NCBI GenBank assembly: GCA_937922705.1
Contig: CALAIW010000025.1
Coordinates: 1-55,839, forward strand
From: an uncultured bacterium
GTDB lineage: Bacteria; Atribacterota; Atribacteria; Atribacterales; Caldatribacteriaceae
Reading direction: 5' to 3'
Length of the DNA: 55,839 bases
Under the pieces are notes generated by a model that was not told the origin of the DNA, did not search any database, and saw only the letters and a list, made by a program, of their open reading frames with translations. Positions within the stretch are counted from its first letter, which is position 1, and every line of letters starts with the position of its first letter. Made by a program: the position numbers and the translations under genes. This document shows, in pieces, positions 38,762-46,881 of this stretch.

Positions 38762-40373
38762 CCAGGGTGATACCGAGGAAGGCAGCAATAGCAAAACCGA
38801 GAATACCAAGGATACCGAGAAGGCGCGAGTACGGGTAGTTGGTGTAAATGAGTGAGGAGCCGATAAGGAGGGATCCGAGGATAACACTTAGGGCAAGACG
38901 CGTGCTCATCCGCTCAATACGGCGGTTCATTCCCTCAAGGTCGTGGCTTTCCGCCTGGAGCCGTATTTTGCCTGAAATGGTATGGGCAAGAAGCCGGTCG
39001 AGGCGATGTGGAAGGTTTTCAAGGAATTCCTTCCAGTCAAGGACATACTCTTCAAGGCGCTCTCTAACCCTCTCCAATTGCATGGAACGGACGATAATGC
39101 GTTTTAAGGCTTCCTCAAGGTGAGGAAAGACGTTGAACTCGGGGTCAAAGAGGAGCCCTGTTCCCTCGGCAACGACAAGGGCTCGAAGGAGTATGGAGAA
39201 GTGTGTAGGAAAACGCAGGTGGTGTTTTCGCGCCAGGTAAAAGAATTCTTGAACTATGCTTTCAAGACGTATTTCTCGAAGGTCTGAGGCAACGTACCGT
39301 TCGATAACCTCGCTCAAATCAAGGCGAAAGGCAAGAGGGGAGGGAAGAGAGGAAAGGAGGAATTCTTCTTCGAGAATTTCTACGACACGCTCGGTGTCCT
39401 TCTCAAGGAGTGCAAAAAGCATTCGCACCATGTGTTCTCGTGTTGTCCGGTCAATAACCCCCACGGTTCCAAAATCAAGGAGTACGAGGTCTTTTTGGGA
39501 GGGGCGAAAGAGGATATTACCAGGATGGGGATCGGCGTGGAACAATCCATCCTCAAAAATCATTTTGAGAATCGCTTCAATGCCTCGCTGGGCGAGGTAC
39601 TGGCGGTCTTCCTTCTTGAGGGATGCAGGATCAAGGTGGGAAAGGGGAATACCTTCTATGAGTTCGCTCACCAGAACTCGCCGAGTAGAATACGGAAGAA
39701 AGACTTGGGGAATGGTAATGCCATCAAAGCCTTCAAAGTTTTCTCGAAAACGGCGCATGTTTTGCGCTTCGATGAGAAAATCAAGTTCCCGGAGAAAGTA
39801 TTTACGGAACTCAAGGAGCAGTTCAGAGGCTGGGACACCTTCAAGGAAGTTCAAGCGGTCAACAACCCGAAAAAGACTCTCAAGGACTGCAAGGTCTTCG
39901 AGAATAACCTCTGCAATTCCTGGTTTTTGCACTTTCACGGCGACTTCCCTTCCATCAGGCAGGCGTGCCCGATGGACCTGGGCGATGGAGGCAGAGGCAA
40001 GGGGGGAGGAGTCAAAGTGAGGGAAAACTTCCTCAAGAGGTTTCCGGAACTCTTCCTCAATTACCTGTCGTATGGATGCAAAGCTTACCGGAGGAGCCTG
40101 GTCCTGGAGCTTGCGAAGTTCCCGACAGTACTCTTCCGGAAGAAGGTCAAGACGGGTACTCAAGATTTGACCGATTTTGATAAAGGTAGGGCCAAGTTCT
40201 TCAAGGGCCAGGCGAAGGTTCTCCTGAGGAGGTCGAGAAAGAACTTCTGGAGAAAGGAAAAAGCGCAATCGTTCAAAAAGAGGAATTCGGCGGGAGAGAA
40301 GGGGCAAGCCGTATCGAGCAAAAGTGTGCAGAATCTGCTGGAGACGACGACTGTGGCGGAATATCATGGGCAT
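38736..40373 (-). CDS. ubiB: ABC1/AarF/UbiB-family atypical kinase
   Basis: A 545-residue UbiB-family protein. These atypical kinases (ATPases) support synthesis or transport of isoprenoid quinones and lipids. KxGQ is present in GPTFIKIGQILSTRLD, the alanine-rich loop in PLASASIAQVHRA, the catalytic loop as HADPHPGNI and the metal site as LLDFGTVG. Two transmembrane helices close the protein (about 490-540). No quinone-synthesis genes lie near. The start is ATG 40373, inside the last bases of the SecB-like gene (10-base overlap), so it ends a chain of overlapping genes starting at 42687 or 43188. Confidence 0.92.
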   Translation of the reverse strand: MPMIFRHSRRLQQILHTFARYGLPLLSRRIPLFERLRFFLSPEVLSRPPQENLRLALEELGPTFIKIGQILSTRLDLLPEEYCRELRKLQDQAPPVSFASIRQVIEEEFRKPLEEVFPHFDSSPLASASIAQVHRARLPDGREVAVKVQKPGIAEVILEDLAVLESLFRVVDRLNFLEGVPASELLLEFRKYFLRELDFLIEAQNMRRFRENFEGFDGITIPQVFLPYSTRRVLVSELIEGIPLSHLDPASLKKEDRQYLAQRGIEAILKMIFEDGLFHADPHPGNILFRPSQKDLVLLDFGTVGVIDRTTREHMVRMLFALLEKDTERVVEILEEEFLLSSLPSPLAFRLDLSEVIERYVASDLREIRLESIVQEFFYLARKHHLRFPTHFSILLRALVVAEGTGLLFDPEFNVFPHLEEALKRIIVRSMQLERVRERLEEYVLDWKEFLENLPHRLDRLLAHTISGKIRLQAESHDLEGMNRRIERMSTRLALSVILGSLLIGSSLIYTNYPYSRLLGILGILGFAIAAFLGITLVIEMLSHR

Positions 40374-40708
40374 GCCTTCTCAAGGAAATCCTGGACGAAT
40401 TGACGGAGGGGATGCACAAGGAGTGCGGCTCCCTGAGTGCGACACAGAGTTTCAAACTTTTCTTTTTCAAGGGTATCACCAAGAAATTCAGCCTCAGCGA
40501 CAAGATGCACGGTAAAGGTTTTTTCTCTTTCCGAGAAGAAGTCCATGGTTAGCGTAAGTTTCCCTTCCCATTTGCCCTCGGGATTTTGCCTTACCTCAGT
40601 TGCAGAATGCACACTCCACCCACTCTTATTCTCGGTCTTTTTGGCGTCAAAAACAAAGTGGGTAATGCGATGCCCAAGGAGTACAATACCAGGAGCAATT
40701 TCCCTCAT
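40364..40708 (-). CDS. SecB-like small protein
   Basis: A 114-residue protein resembling SecB, the export chaperone, and the SecB-like toxin-antitoxin chaperones. The middle holds two long amphipathic strands (KLTLTMDFFSEREKTFTVHLVAEAEF) and the end matches the SecB helix pattern: ETLCRTQGAALLVHPLRQFVQDFLEKA, where SecB has LxxxNGxAxLxPYxR. It is shorter than SecB (about 150). It overlaps the sugar kinase stop by four bases and the ubiB start by ten. The call rests on pattern only, so a different beta-rich family is possible. Confidence 0.55.
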   Translation of the reverse strand: MREIAPGIVLLGHRITHFVFDAKKTENKSGWSVHSATEVRQNPEGKWEGKLTLTMDFFSEREKTFTVHLVAEAEFLGDTLEKEKFETLCRTQGAALLVHPLRQFVQDFLEKACP

Positions 40709-41640
40709 CTTTGGTCCTCCAAAAAGAGAGTTTTCTCAAGCATGTCTTTGGTAACTAAGCGGTCCCGTGTCGGGGAAAGGGAGATATTTAAAGAGGCAAC
40801 AAGGTTTGCACATCGGAGAACACGAGGAAAAGGATACCCTTGCAAAAGACCAAAGATAAATCCAGCGTTGAAATAGTCCCCCGCTCCAATGGTATCCGTG
40901 ACGGAGATGTCGAGAGTTGCAGAAGAGAAAGTTCCGTCTTTCGTATACGCGGTGCATCCCTTTTTTCCTTGCTTCATGATGACCCCTTTTCTTGGAAGGG
41001 GGATAGCATCCTTTCCCCCCACACCCTCAAATTCTTTCTCGTTGGGGAGGAAGTAATCAAAAGCAGGGAGAAGGCCTTGGATTTCCCGGCGCACCTTTTC
41101 TGTCCAGCCCTCGGTGGGCCATCCTGTGTCAAAAAGGAGTGTGAGCTTGTGCTGTGTCCTGAGGAATTCAAGGGTCTTTTTAAGAGTTTCAGTGCGAAGA
41201 CGGGGTGAGAGGAAGTACCCGCAAAGGAGCACAAAGTCCCCATTGCCAAGAAGTGGAAGCATCGCTTTAAGGTGTTCTTCTGCAAGGCATTCTTGGGCTC
41301 CAAGATCCGTGAGAAAACTCCGCTCTTGAGTACGTGCATTGGTTACCCCTATGGAAAGAGCCGTTTCGTATCCAGGAACATGGAAAAGAAAGTCAGTATG
41401 GACTGATGCCTTCTCAAACTGCGTCCGGATATCTACCCCAAGAGAATCCTCTCCCACCGTAGCAACAATGTATGTCGACACGCCCAAGGCCGCAAGGGCT
41501 AAGGAGGCGTTGCTTGCTGCACCCCCAGGACGCATAACGTACCCGGGAATGAGCATTTCTGTTCCCCACTCGGGGTACTCAGGAATCCCCCCAAGAACAA
41601 GGTCAAGGCTCACATTGCCCACCACAAAGACCTTAGGCAT
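40705..41640 (-). CDS. PfkB-family sugar kinase (possible fructosamine kinase)
   Basis: A 311-residue ribokinase-like kinase. RPGGAASNASLALAALG (38-54) is the first PfkB signature and DTIGAGDYFNAGF (249-261) the second, with catalytic D255. VGNVSLDLVLG opens the protein as in ribokinases. It starts three bases after the SIS-protein stop and shares its own stop with the start of the SecB-like gene. A PfkB kinase beside a SIS-type deglycase or isomerase is the arrangement of FrlD-FrlB, which degrade fructoselysine; that is a hypothesis from context. Substrate not determined by sequence. Confidence 0.87.
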   Translation of the reverse strand: MPKVFVVGNVSLDLVLGGIPEYPEWGTEMLIPGYVMRPGGAASNASLALAALGVSTYIVATVGEDSLGVDIRTQFEKASVHTDFLFHVPGYETALSIGVTNARTQERSFLTDLGAQECLAEEHLKAMLPLLGNGDFVLLCGYFLSPRLRTETLKKTLEFLRTQHKLTLLFDTGWPTEGWTEKVRREIQGLLPAFDYFLPNEKEFEGVGGKDAIPLPRKGVIMKQGKKGCTAYTKDGTFSSATLDISVTDTIGAGDYFNAGFIFGLLQGYPFPRVLRCANLVASLNISLSPTRDRLVTKDMLEKTLFLEDQR

Positions 41641-41643
41641 TGC

Positions 41644-42687
41644 TCACTCCTTAAGCGTCGTTTTTTGAATGAGAAACGCCTTTCCTGGTTCTATGCCCTT
41701 ATCCTCAGCAAGAGCATAGGCAAGAAGCATAAGGGGAATGACACTCAAAGCTGGGGCAAAGAGTTCGTTTGGAAAGTGTAAGGGTATGACCTCAACATTG
41801 TATCGTAGCTTTTGTTCCTGTCCTAGGAGTAAAACCCCAACTCCTCGCGCAGCAAGCTCTTCGGCAAGGTTCACCAAGAGTTTCTGAGTTTTTCCAGGGA
41901 GTGCGAGGATGATAGCGAGCATTGTTTTTATGGCAAGTTCCAAAGGACCATGGCGGAATTGACCCCCGGAAAAGCTCAAAAAGGTTTCCTTTGCACATTC
42001 GTACATGAGGAGGCATCCATGCCAGGCAGAGGCAAGAGCCGGTCCTCGAGCGATAATGACCTTAGTCTCGGCGTTTTGTGCAAAGGCCATGGCTTCAAGG
42101 GTTTTTTTCGTCCACTCCGGGGCACTCTCAATAAGGCGTTCTGCCTCCTCAGAAAGGAGTTCAAGGTCTAGCGAGGCATGGAGGAAAGCATCTTTGTCCT
42201 TTGCTTGGGCAAGTGCCCAGAGATTGAGAGTTACAAGCATTGCGGTATGCGTTTTTGTGGAGGTTACCGCATATTCTGTGCCGCTTAGAATATCAAAAAC
42301 CCGATGCGCCTTTTGAGCCAGAGTGCTTTTGGGTGATGCGGTAAAGGCAAAAATTCGGGGACGGGAGGTAAGGTGGCGAAGGATTTCAAGAACCTCATAG
42401 GACTCACCGGATTGGGAAATCAGAAGGAGGGTATCTTCGTTTTTCACTCCTGAGAGCCCATAGTGGAGGAATTCTGAAGCATCAATATAGATGACTGGAA
42501 ACCCACGAGAGAGAAGGTAAAGATACGCTGGATACGCTGCAAAAAGGGAACTTCCCATCCCAGTGAAATACACAGTCCCGGGATGGTCTTCGTACCAGGC
42601 TTCAAAAGTTTCCTCGTTCACATAAGCTTTGGCGATACGCCGGAAGACTTCTGGCTGCTCGCTGATTTCCCGATACAATGTGTTCAT
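41644..42687 (-). CDS. Double-SIS-domain sugar isomerase/deglycase (GlmS/FrlB-like)
   Basis: A 347-residue protein with two sugar-isomerase (SIS) domains, like the isomerase half of GlmS. The first domain has YFTGMGSSLFAAYPA (about 40-54) and LISQSGESYEVLEIL (88-102), the phosphate-binding serine-rich loops; the second has VIIARGPALASAWHG and the ECAKETFLSFSGGQFRHGPLE active-site segment. There is no N-terminal glutaminase domain, so it acts on phosphorylated amino sugars or Amadori products (FrlB, AgaS, NagB-like types). Together with the adjacent PfkB kinase a kinase-plus-deglycase pathway is likely. No transporter is adjacent. Confidence 0.85.
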   Translation of the reverse strand: MNTLYREISEQPEVFRRIAKAYVNEETFEAWYEDHPGTVYFTGMGSSLFAAYPAYLYLLSRGFPVIYIDASEFLHYGLSGVKNEDTLLLISQSGESYEVLEILRHLTSRPRIFAFTASPKSTLAQKAHRVFDILSGTEYAVTSTKTHTAMLVTLNLWALAQAKDKDAFLHASLDLELLSEEAERLIESAPEWTKKTLEAMAFAQNAETKVIIARGPALASAWHGCLLMYECAKETFLSFSGGQFRHGPLELAIKTMLAIILALPGKTQKLLVNLAEELAARGVGVLLLGQEQKLRYNVEVIPLHFPNELFAPALSVIPLMLLAYALAEDKGIEPGKAFLIQKTTLKE

Positions 42688-42693
42688 TTTCTC

Positions 42694-43188
42694 TCATTTC
42701 CTGGCAAGTTCTATAGTTTTTGTCCCTTTGGCCAGTACCCCTCGCAGGGCATATCCATACTTGGCAATGTCCTGCTTGATGTCTTCAGGTTGTCCCTCCG
42801 GAGAAGTATATTTTGCCTCATACACGTACACGGTGACCTTTTTGCCTTCAGCAAATTCAGGAATCTCCTCATTGATGTTTTCCAGGAGGTGCACCCGCCG
42901 GAAGTCACTTTTTGTAAAACGCAGGACGAAGAAAGGTTGACGGACCGAAAGATCAAGGGTTACGGGCTCAGTAAAGTACGTATACTTATCATAGTCTGTA
43001 GAAGCCTGGACAAAGATAACCCCATCCTGTCCCTCAACTTCAAGTTCAAGACGAACCTGTGGTACTCCATCAATTTTCAAAATTTCCATTTTTGTGATTC
43101 GCACTTTCTCCACCACTCCAAAGGCAATGTTTCCCAGAAAAAGCACTACGAAGAGAACAGTGACAACACTCAGTACGGATCTTCGCAT
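42694..43188 (-). CDS. Hypothetical exported protein
   Basis: A 164-residue protein with an N-terminal signal peptide (hydrophobic 7-23, cleavage near AFG) and AGGAGG before ATG 43188. The mature part is a beta-rich domain (RITKMEILKIDGVPQVRLELEVEGQDGVIFVQ) with an acidic stretch (ENINEEIPEF). No family recognised. It lies between the M23 peptidase (62 bases upstream) and the SIS gene (6 bases downstream), so it probably belongs to the same transcript. Confidence 0.65.
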   Translation of the reverse strand: MRRSVLSVVTVLFVVLFLGNIAFGVVEKVRITKMEILKIDGVPQVRLELEVEGQDGVIFVQASTDYDKYTYFTEPVTLDLSVRQPFFVLRFTKSDFRRVHLLENINEEIPEFAEGKKVTVYVYEAKYTSPEGQPEDIKQDIAKYGYALRGVLAKGTKTIELARK

Positions 43189-43250
43189 GGTCTCGCCTCC
43201 TGTTGGTTTTTCTTTTTCTCCATACTCAACTTCTCGCGCGATTGTTCCCT

Positions 43251-44291
43251 TCAGGGGAGATGAGGCCAGGGATTCACCACTTTTCCATACCGGCGAACTT
43301 CGTAGTGCAGGTGTGGACCAGTGCTTCGACCGGTATTTCCCACTTCTCCAATTTTTTGTGCCTTTTTCACCCAGTCCCCAACATTTACCGAGATTCTTGA
43401 AAGGTGACCGTATACTGTCTCGAATCCAAAGTCATGACGAATAATAACACACTTTCCATAGTTTCCGTTCCATCCGGTAAAAACCACTCGTCCTTCAGCC
43501 GCAGCGACGACGCTACGTCCCACTGGAGCAGCAATGTCTACCCCGGTATGCCAGGCCCGCCGACCGGTAAAGGGGTCTCGTCGCCAACCGTAGTTTGAGG
43601 AGACCCGTCCCCAAGTAGGCCAGCGGGAAGGGACAACCTCAAGAATTCGGTCTCTTTTGGCTGCAAGGTCGATGATTTCCTCAAAAGCCTTGCGCCTGAG
43701 GAGTATCTCTCCCCGAAGCCAGATGAGGGTGTCTTCCAGAGCCTTTGTGGTGAGGTCATGGGGCGAAGGGAACATAGGGACAATTTGGGGTGGGAGTGGC
43801 AAGAAAGCGGCAAGTTCTGGACCTCCTTCACCCTCAGGGGGCAATACAAAAAGACTTCCCAGAAAACGATGGAGAGGGATGCAGGTTTGGACTTCAGTTG
43901 TTGAAAGGGTAAGAGTGACACCAAGACGTTTGAGCTGGGACTGGAGGTTCTTTTCCATAATTTCCCGCACCTTTTGCTCGAGTTCCCGGAGGTTATTGAG
44001 TTCAGTAAGAACATTCTCGGCTTCTTTCGTGAGGCGCTTCAGTTGCGCTTCCTGTTCCCTTTTCTCCGCTTCAAGAACGAGGAGACTTTTTCGCATTTCC
44101 TCAATTTTTGCCCTGGTGGCGAAAAGCTCATGTTTCATTCGTGCCTGGTACCAGAGCACCCCCCCGATGCCAAGACCGATGCCCAAAAAAAGCACGAAAA
44201 CCCCAAGAAGCAGCATCTGCCACCGCAGGTGCAAGCGTTTCACCTGACCCTGCAGGGGGCTAATCCAAAACACTGTGAAGTGACGCTTCAC
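43251..44291 (-). CDS. M23-family peptidoglycan endopeptidase with coiled coil
   Basis: A 346-residue membrane-anchored cell-wall hydrolase or hydrolase regulator. One transmembrane helix (27-47) is followed by a coiled coil (52-125), a linker and a C-terminal LytM/M23 domain (228-340). All zinc ligands are present: H248 and D252 in WHTGVDIA and H329 in GPHLHYEV, with H296 and H327 as catalytic histidines, so the enzyme should be active. The start GTG 44291 has GGAGGGG upstream. It follows parB after 12 bases, placing a cell-wall hydrolase in the chromosome-segregation operon. Confidence 0.9.
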   Translation of the reverse strand: MKRHFTVFWISPLQGQVKRLHLRWQMLLLGVFVLFLGIGLGIGGVLWYQARMKHELFATRAKIEEMRKSLLVLEAEKREQEAQLKRLTKEAENVLTELNNLRELEQKVREIMEKNLQSQLKRLGVTLTLSTTEVQTCIPLHRFLGSLFVLPPEGEGGPELAAFLPLPPQIVPMFPSPHDLTTKALEDTLIWLRGEILLRRKAFEEIIDLAAKRDRILEVVPSRWPTWGRVSSNYGWRRDPFTGRRAWHTGVDIAAPVGRSVVAAAEGRVVFTGWNGNYGKCVIIRHDFGFETVYGHLSRISVNVGDWVKKAQKIGEVGNTGRSTGPHLHYEVRRYGKVVNPWPHLP

Positions 44292-44303
44292 CAGAACCCC
44301 TCC

Positions 44304-45122
44304 TTATTCTGGCCGCATAATAAGCAGATATATTCTTTTAAGGTCCTCAGGACCATAGTATTCAATGGTAATTTTCCCCTTTCCGACCCGGACTCGAGTG
44401 GCAAGGTAGTGAGTGAGGAGTTTCTCAACATGGGCTTCTTCTTGGTCTTTGGGAATCTCCTTCTTCACTTTCTTTTGTTTCGCAAGTGTTTCGGTGTCCC
44501 GCACCGAAAGGTCGCGGGAGAGGATTTCAGAAAGGAGAGATCTCTGGACATCTTCCGGGAGTCCAAGAAGCGCTTTAGCATGGCCTGGGGAGAGCGTTCC
44601 CTGGGCAATGAGTTCCTGGATATCCGGAGGAAGGTCAAGGAGTCTCAAGAGGTTGGCCACGGTTGAGCGCTTTTTACCGATGCGTGCAGCAATTTCCTCT
44701 TGGGTGAGACCAAAGGTTTCGAGGAGTTTTTGGATACCCCGGGCAAGTTCGATGGGGTTTAAATCCTCACGCTGGAGATTCTCCACAAGAGCAAGTTCAA
44801 GTTTTTTCTCCTCGTCTATTTCCTCTTCCACAATAACCGGAACCGTCTGAAGTCCTGCTTTCTGTGCTGCTCTCCAGCGGCGTTCCCCCGCGATAATTTC
44901 AAACCCCTGAGGGCTTCGGCGCACAAGAATGGGTTGTAGAACGCCGTGCTGGCGGATGGAGGTAGCAAGTTCTTCAAGTCGTTCTTCGTCTAAAGCGCTA
45001 CGGGGCTGCAGGCTGTTGGGGTGGAGTTTGTCAATCTCCACCTCTTGGATGACACGGCCTCCGAAAAGCCCTGCCCCAGGGATAAGTGCTTCGAGTCCCT
45101 TACCGAGACCGCGCTTTGTCAT
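44304..45122 (-). CDS. parB: Chromosome-partitioning protein ParB
   Basis: A 272-residue ParB/Spo0J protein. The CTPase/nuclease-like N-terminal domain holds GERRWRAAQKAGLQTVPVIV (about 80-99, the GERRxRA CTP-binding motif) and ENLQREDLNPIELARG; a helix-turn-helix for parS DNA follows (GLTQEEIAARIGKKRSTVANLLRLL). The C-terminal dimerisation domain is present. It overlaps parA by 23 bases. I saw no parS-like palindrome (TGTTTCACGTGAAACA) in the window. Confidence 0.95.
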   Translation of the reverse strand: MTKRGLGKGLEALIPGAGLFGGRVIQEVEIDKLHPNSLQPRSALDEERLEELATSIRQHGVLQPILVRRSPQGFEIIAGERRWRAAQKAGLQTVPVIVEEEIDEEKKLELALVENLQREDLNPIELARGIQKLLETFGLTQEEIAARIGKKRSTVANLLRLLDLPPDIQELIAQGTLSPGHAKALLGLPEDVQRSLLSEILSRDLSVRDTETLAKQKKVKKEIPKDQEEAHVEKLLTHYLATRVRVGKGKITIEYYGPEDLKRIYLLIMRPE

Positions 45123-45882
45123 GGGTCCTCTCTAAAACCTCCTCGGCAAGTTCTCGGTACGCTTGGGCACCTTTTGAGCTCCCCTCATAAAGCGTAATGG
45201 GTTTGCCGTAACTTGGAGCTTCGCTTAAGCGAACGTTTCGGGGGATGATAGAACGAAAGACTTTGTCACCAAAGACCTTTCGGACTTCATCCACAACCTG
45301 TTGGGAGAGGTTCGTTCGTGGGTCAAACATCGTAAGGAGCACCCCCAAAAGCTCAAGATGGGGATTGAGGGAACTTCGAACCATAGTGATGGTGCTTAGG
45401 AGTTGCCCAAGACCTTCAAGAGCGTAATACTCACACTGAATAGGGATAAGAAGAAGCTCAGCAAAAGTCAGGGCGTTTAAGGTCAAAAGTCCAAGAGAAG
45501 GAGGACAGTCTATGAAAATCCAGTCAAAGGCTGGAACAAGGTGTTTTAGGCCTTCTCTGAGGCGGGTTTCCCTTCGAGGTAGGGTGGCAAGTTCTACCTC
45601 GCCTCCGGCAAGACGGATAGTCGAGGGAAGAAGCCAAAGGTCAGTAACTTCTGTTTCTCGGAGGAGCTCTCCCGCTTCAATGCCATTTATGAGGAGATCG
45701 TATACGCATTGCCTGAGGTTTCGGCGATCGATACCTAAACCACTTGTTGCGTTTCCCTGAGGGTCGATATCAACGATAAGAACCCTATGTCCTCGCTCGG
45801 CAAGGCACGCCCCAAGGTTCACACAGGTTGTTGTCTTTCCCACTCCGCCTTTTTGATTGGCTACTGCCAATACTGTTCCCAT
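45100..45882 (-). CDS. parA: Chromosome-partitioning ATPase ParA
   Basis: A 260-residue ParA/Soj ATPase with the deviant Walker A KGGVGKTTTCVNLG (residues 10-23), Walker A' DIDPQGNATSGLG and Walker B FIDCPPSLG. It has no N-terminal helix-turn-helix, so it belongs to the chromosomal Soj type. It works with ParB to move origins. The -10 box TACAAT (45898-45893) lies only 11 bases before the ATG, giving a leader of about four bases. It opens the parA-parB-M23 transcript and is preceded, on the same strand, by the polysaccharide operon. Confidence 0.96.
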   Translation of the reverse strand: MGTVLAVANQKGGVGKTTTCVNLGACLAERGHRVLIVDIDPQGNATSGLGIDRRNLRQCVYDLLINGIEAGELLRETEVTDLWLLPSTIRLAGGEVELATLPRRETRLREGLKHLVPAFDWIFIDCPPSLGLLTLNALTFAELLLIPIQCEYYALEGLGQLLSTITMVRSSLNPHLELLGVLLTMFDPRTNLSQQVVDEVRKVFGDKVFRSIIPRNVRLSEAPSYGKPITLYEGSSKGAQAYRELAEEVLERTHDKARSR

Positions 45883-45918
45883 AAGCGTCCTTATTGTAGC
45901 ATAAAGCTTTTTCCATGC

Positions 45919-46881
45919 TCAACATGAGGGGAATCCGCAAAATGCAAGCACCCAGCCCAGAGCGTTCCAGAGAAGGAGTCCAAAAAGCGCGCCCTTTTTG
46001 GGATTTGGGTCAAGGGCGCAGAGAAAGGCAAGAAGGAGGGAAGTAAATGGAGCTACAAGATGGGGGGCAAGAAGAGAAAGTGCAAAAATGCCCCAGAGGA
46101 CTATGGTGTGGGCGATTCCGGAAAAAGAAGCGGCGCAGAGAAGGGGAAGCGCAAGGATAGTACCGTTTTGGGCTTGAACGAGCATTTCCCTCGTTTTGAG
46201 GAATGCTTCAAGGGAAAGCTCTGGATTCCGGAAGGCGGACAGGGCGTATCCCTCATAGACCCAGCCAAAAAAGAGCGACATTCCCTGAAAGACAAGGGAC
46301 GGAAAAAGGGCAAGGGCAGCGAGCGTTCCCCGGCGGTGCAACGGTACCTGGAAGAGGAGGGCCTCGCAGAGCGCAAAGAAGGGCAAAAGCCAAAGCCCAA
46401 AGGGGTGTAAGGAGGTACCAAAACCAAAGGCAAGATTGCCTATGAGAAGCTCCTCGAGAGCATTTTTGGTGGTGCTCTGGAGCATGACAGAAAACCCTAG
46501 GGCAACAAAAAAGGAAAAAAGGGTTAGAGCTGGTCGCATCAAGGCTCCGAAGATATACACTGGGGAGAAGAGGACCAAAAGCGCAGGGAAAAGGTTACGC
46601 CGTCGTGCCCCAAAAAGGAGAAGGGCAAACGCTACACTCCATCCGACAATATGTGGAAAGTACTCGCGGAAAGCTAAGGCCAGGAGAAGGGGGAGTGAAG
46701 GATGGGTGGCAAGGATTCCCTGGGCAGGGTCAGGGAGATACCGAACGGCAAGCGCCCGGAGAAGAAAAAAGCGAGCTTCAGGATGCGAGAAATTCTCCCC
46801 ACGGAGGATAGCGCTTAAACCTAATAAGCTTAAAAATGCTGCAACACCAACGATACCGTATGGTGCACTTTTCTGCCTCAT
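45919..46881 (-). CDS. Polytopic membrane protein of the exopolysaccharide operon
   Basis: A 320-residue protein with about nine hydrophobic segments and short polar loops. FSHPEARFFLLRALAV near residue 31 and the ATHPSLPLLLALAFREYFPHIVGWS stretch resemble the start of GT-C or DUF2723-like transporters or glycosyltransferases, but I cannot name the family. The ATG overlaps the stop of the glycosyltransferase gene by four bases, so it is the last gene of the operon. Likely roles are polymer export or modification; this is inference from position. Confidence 0.65.
   Translation of the reverse strand: MRQKSAPYGIVGVAAFLSLLGLSAILRGENFSHPEARFFLLRALAVRYLPDPAQGILATHPSLPLLLALAFREYFPHIVGWSVAFALLLFGARRRNLFPALLVLFSPVYIFGALMRPALTLFSFFVALGFSVMLQSTTKNALEELLIGNLAFGFGTSLHPFGLWLLPFFALCEALLFQVPLHRRGTLAALALFPSLVFQGMSLFFGWVYEGYALSAFRNPELSLEAFLKTREMLVQAQNGTILALPLLCAASFSGIAHTIVLWGIFALSLLAPHLVAPFTSLLLAFLCALDPNPKKGALFGLLLWNALGWVLAFCGFPSC

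Noticed and set aside
39432-40403. 323-residue plus-strand frame opposite the ubiB gene
   Set aside because: It lies wholly antisense to a gene with all UbiB motifs and has no recognisable domain or start signals; codon bias of the real gene explains the open frame.
44291-45900. parS site near parAB
   Set aside because: I looked for a TGTTTCACGTGAAACA-like palindrome around the operon and across the window and did not find a convincing match; it may lie elsewhere in the chromosome.
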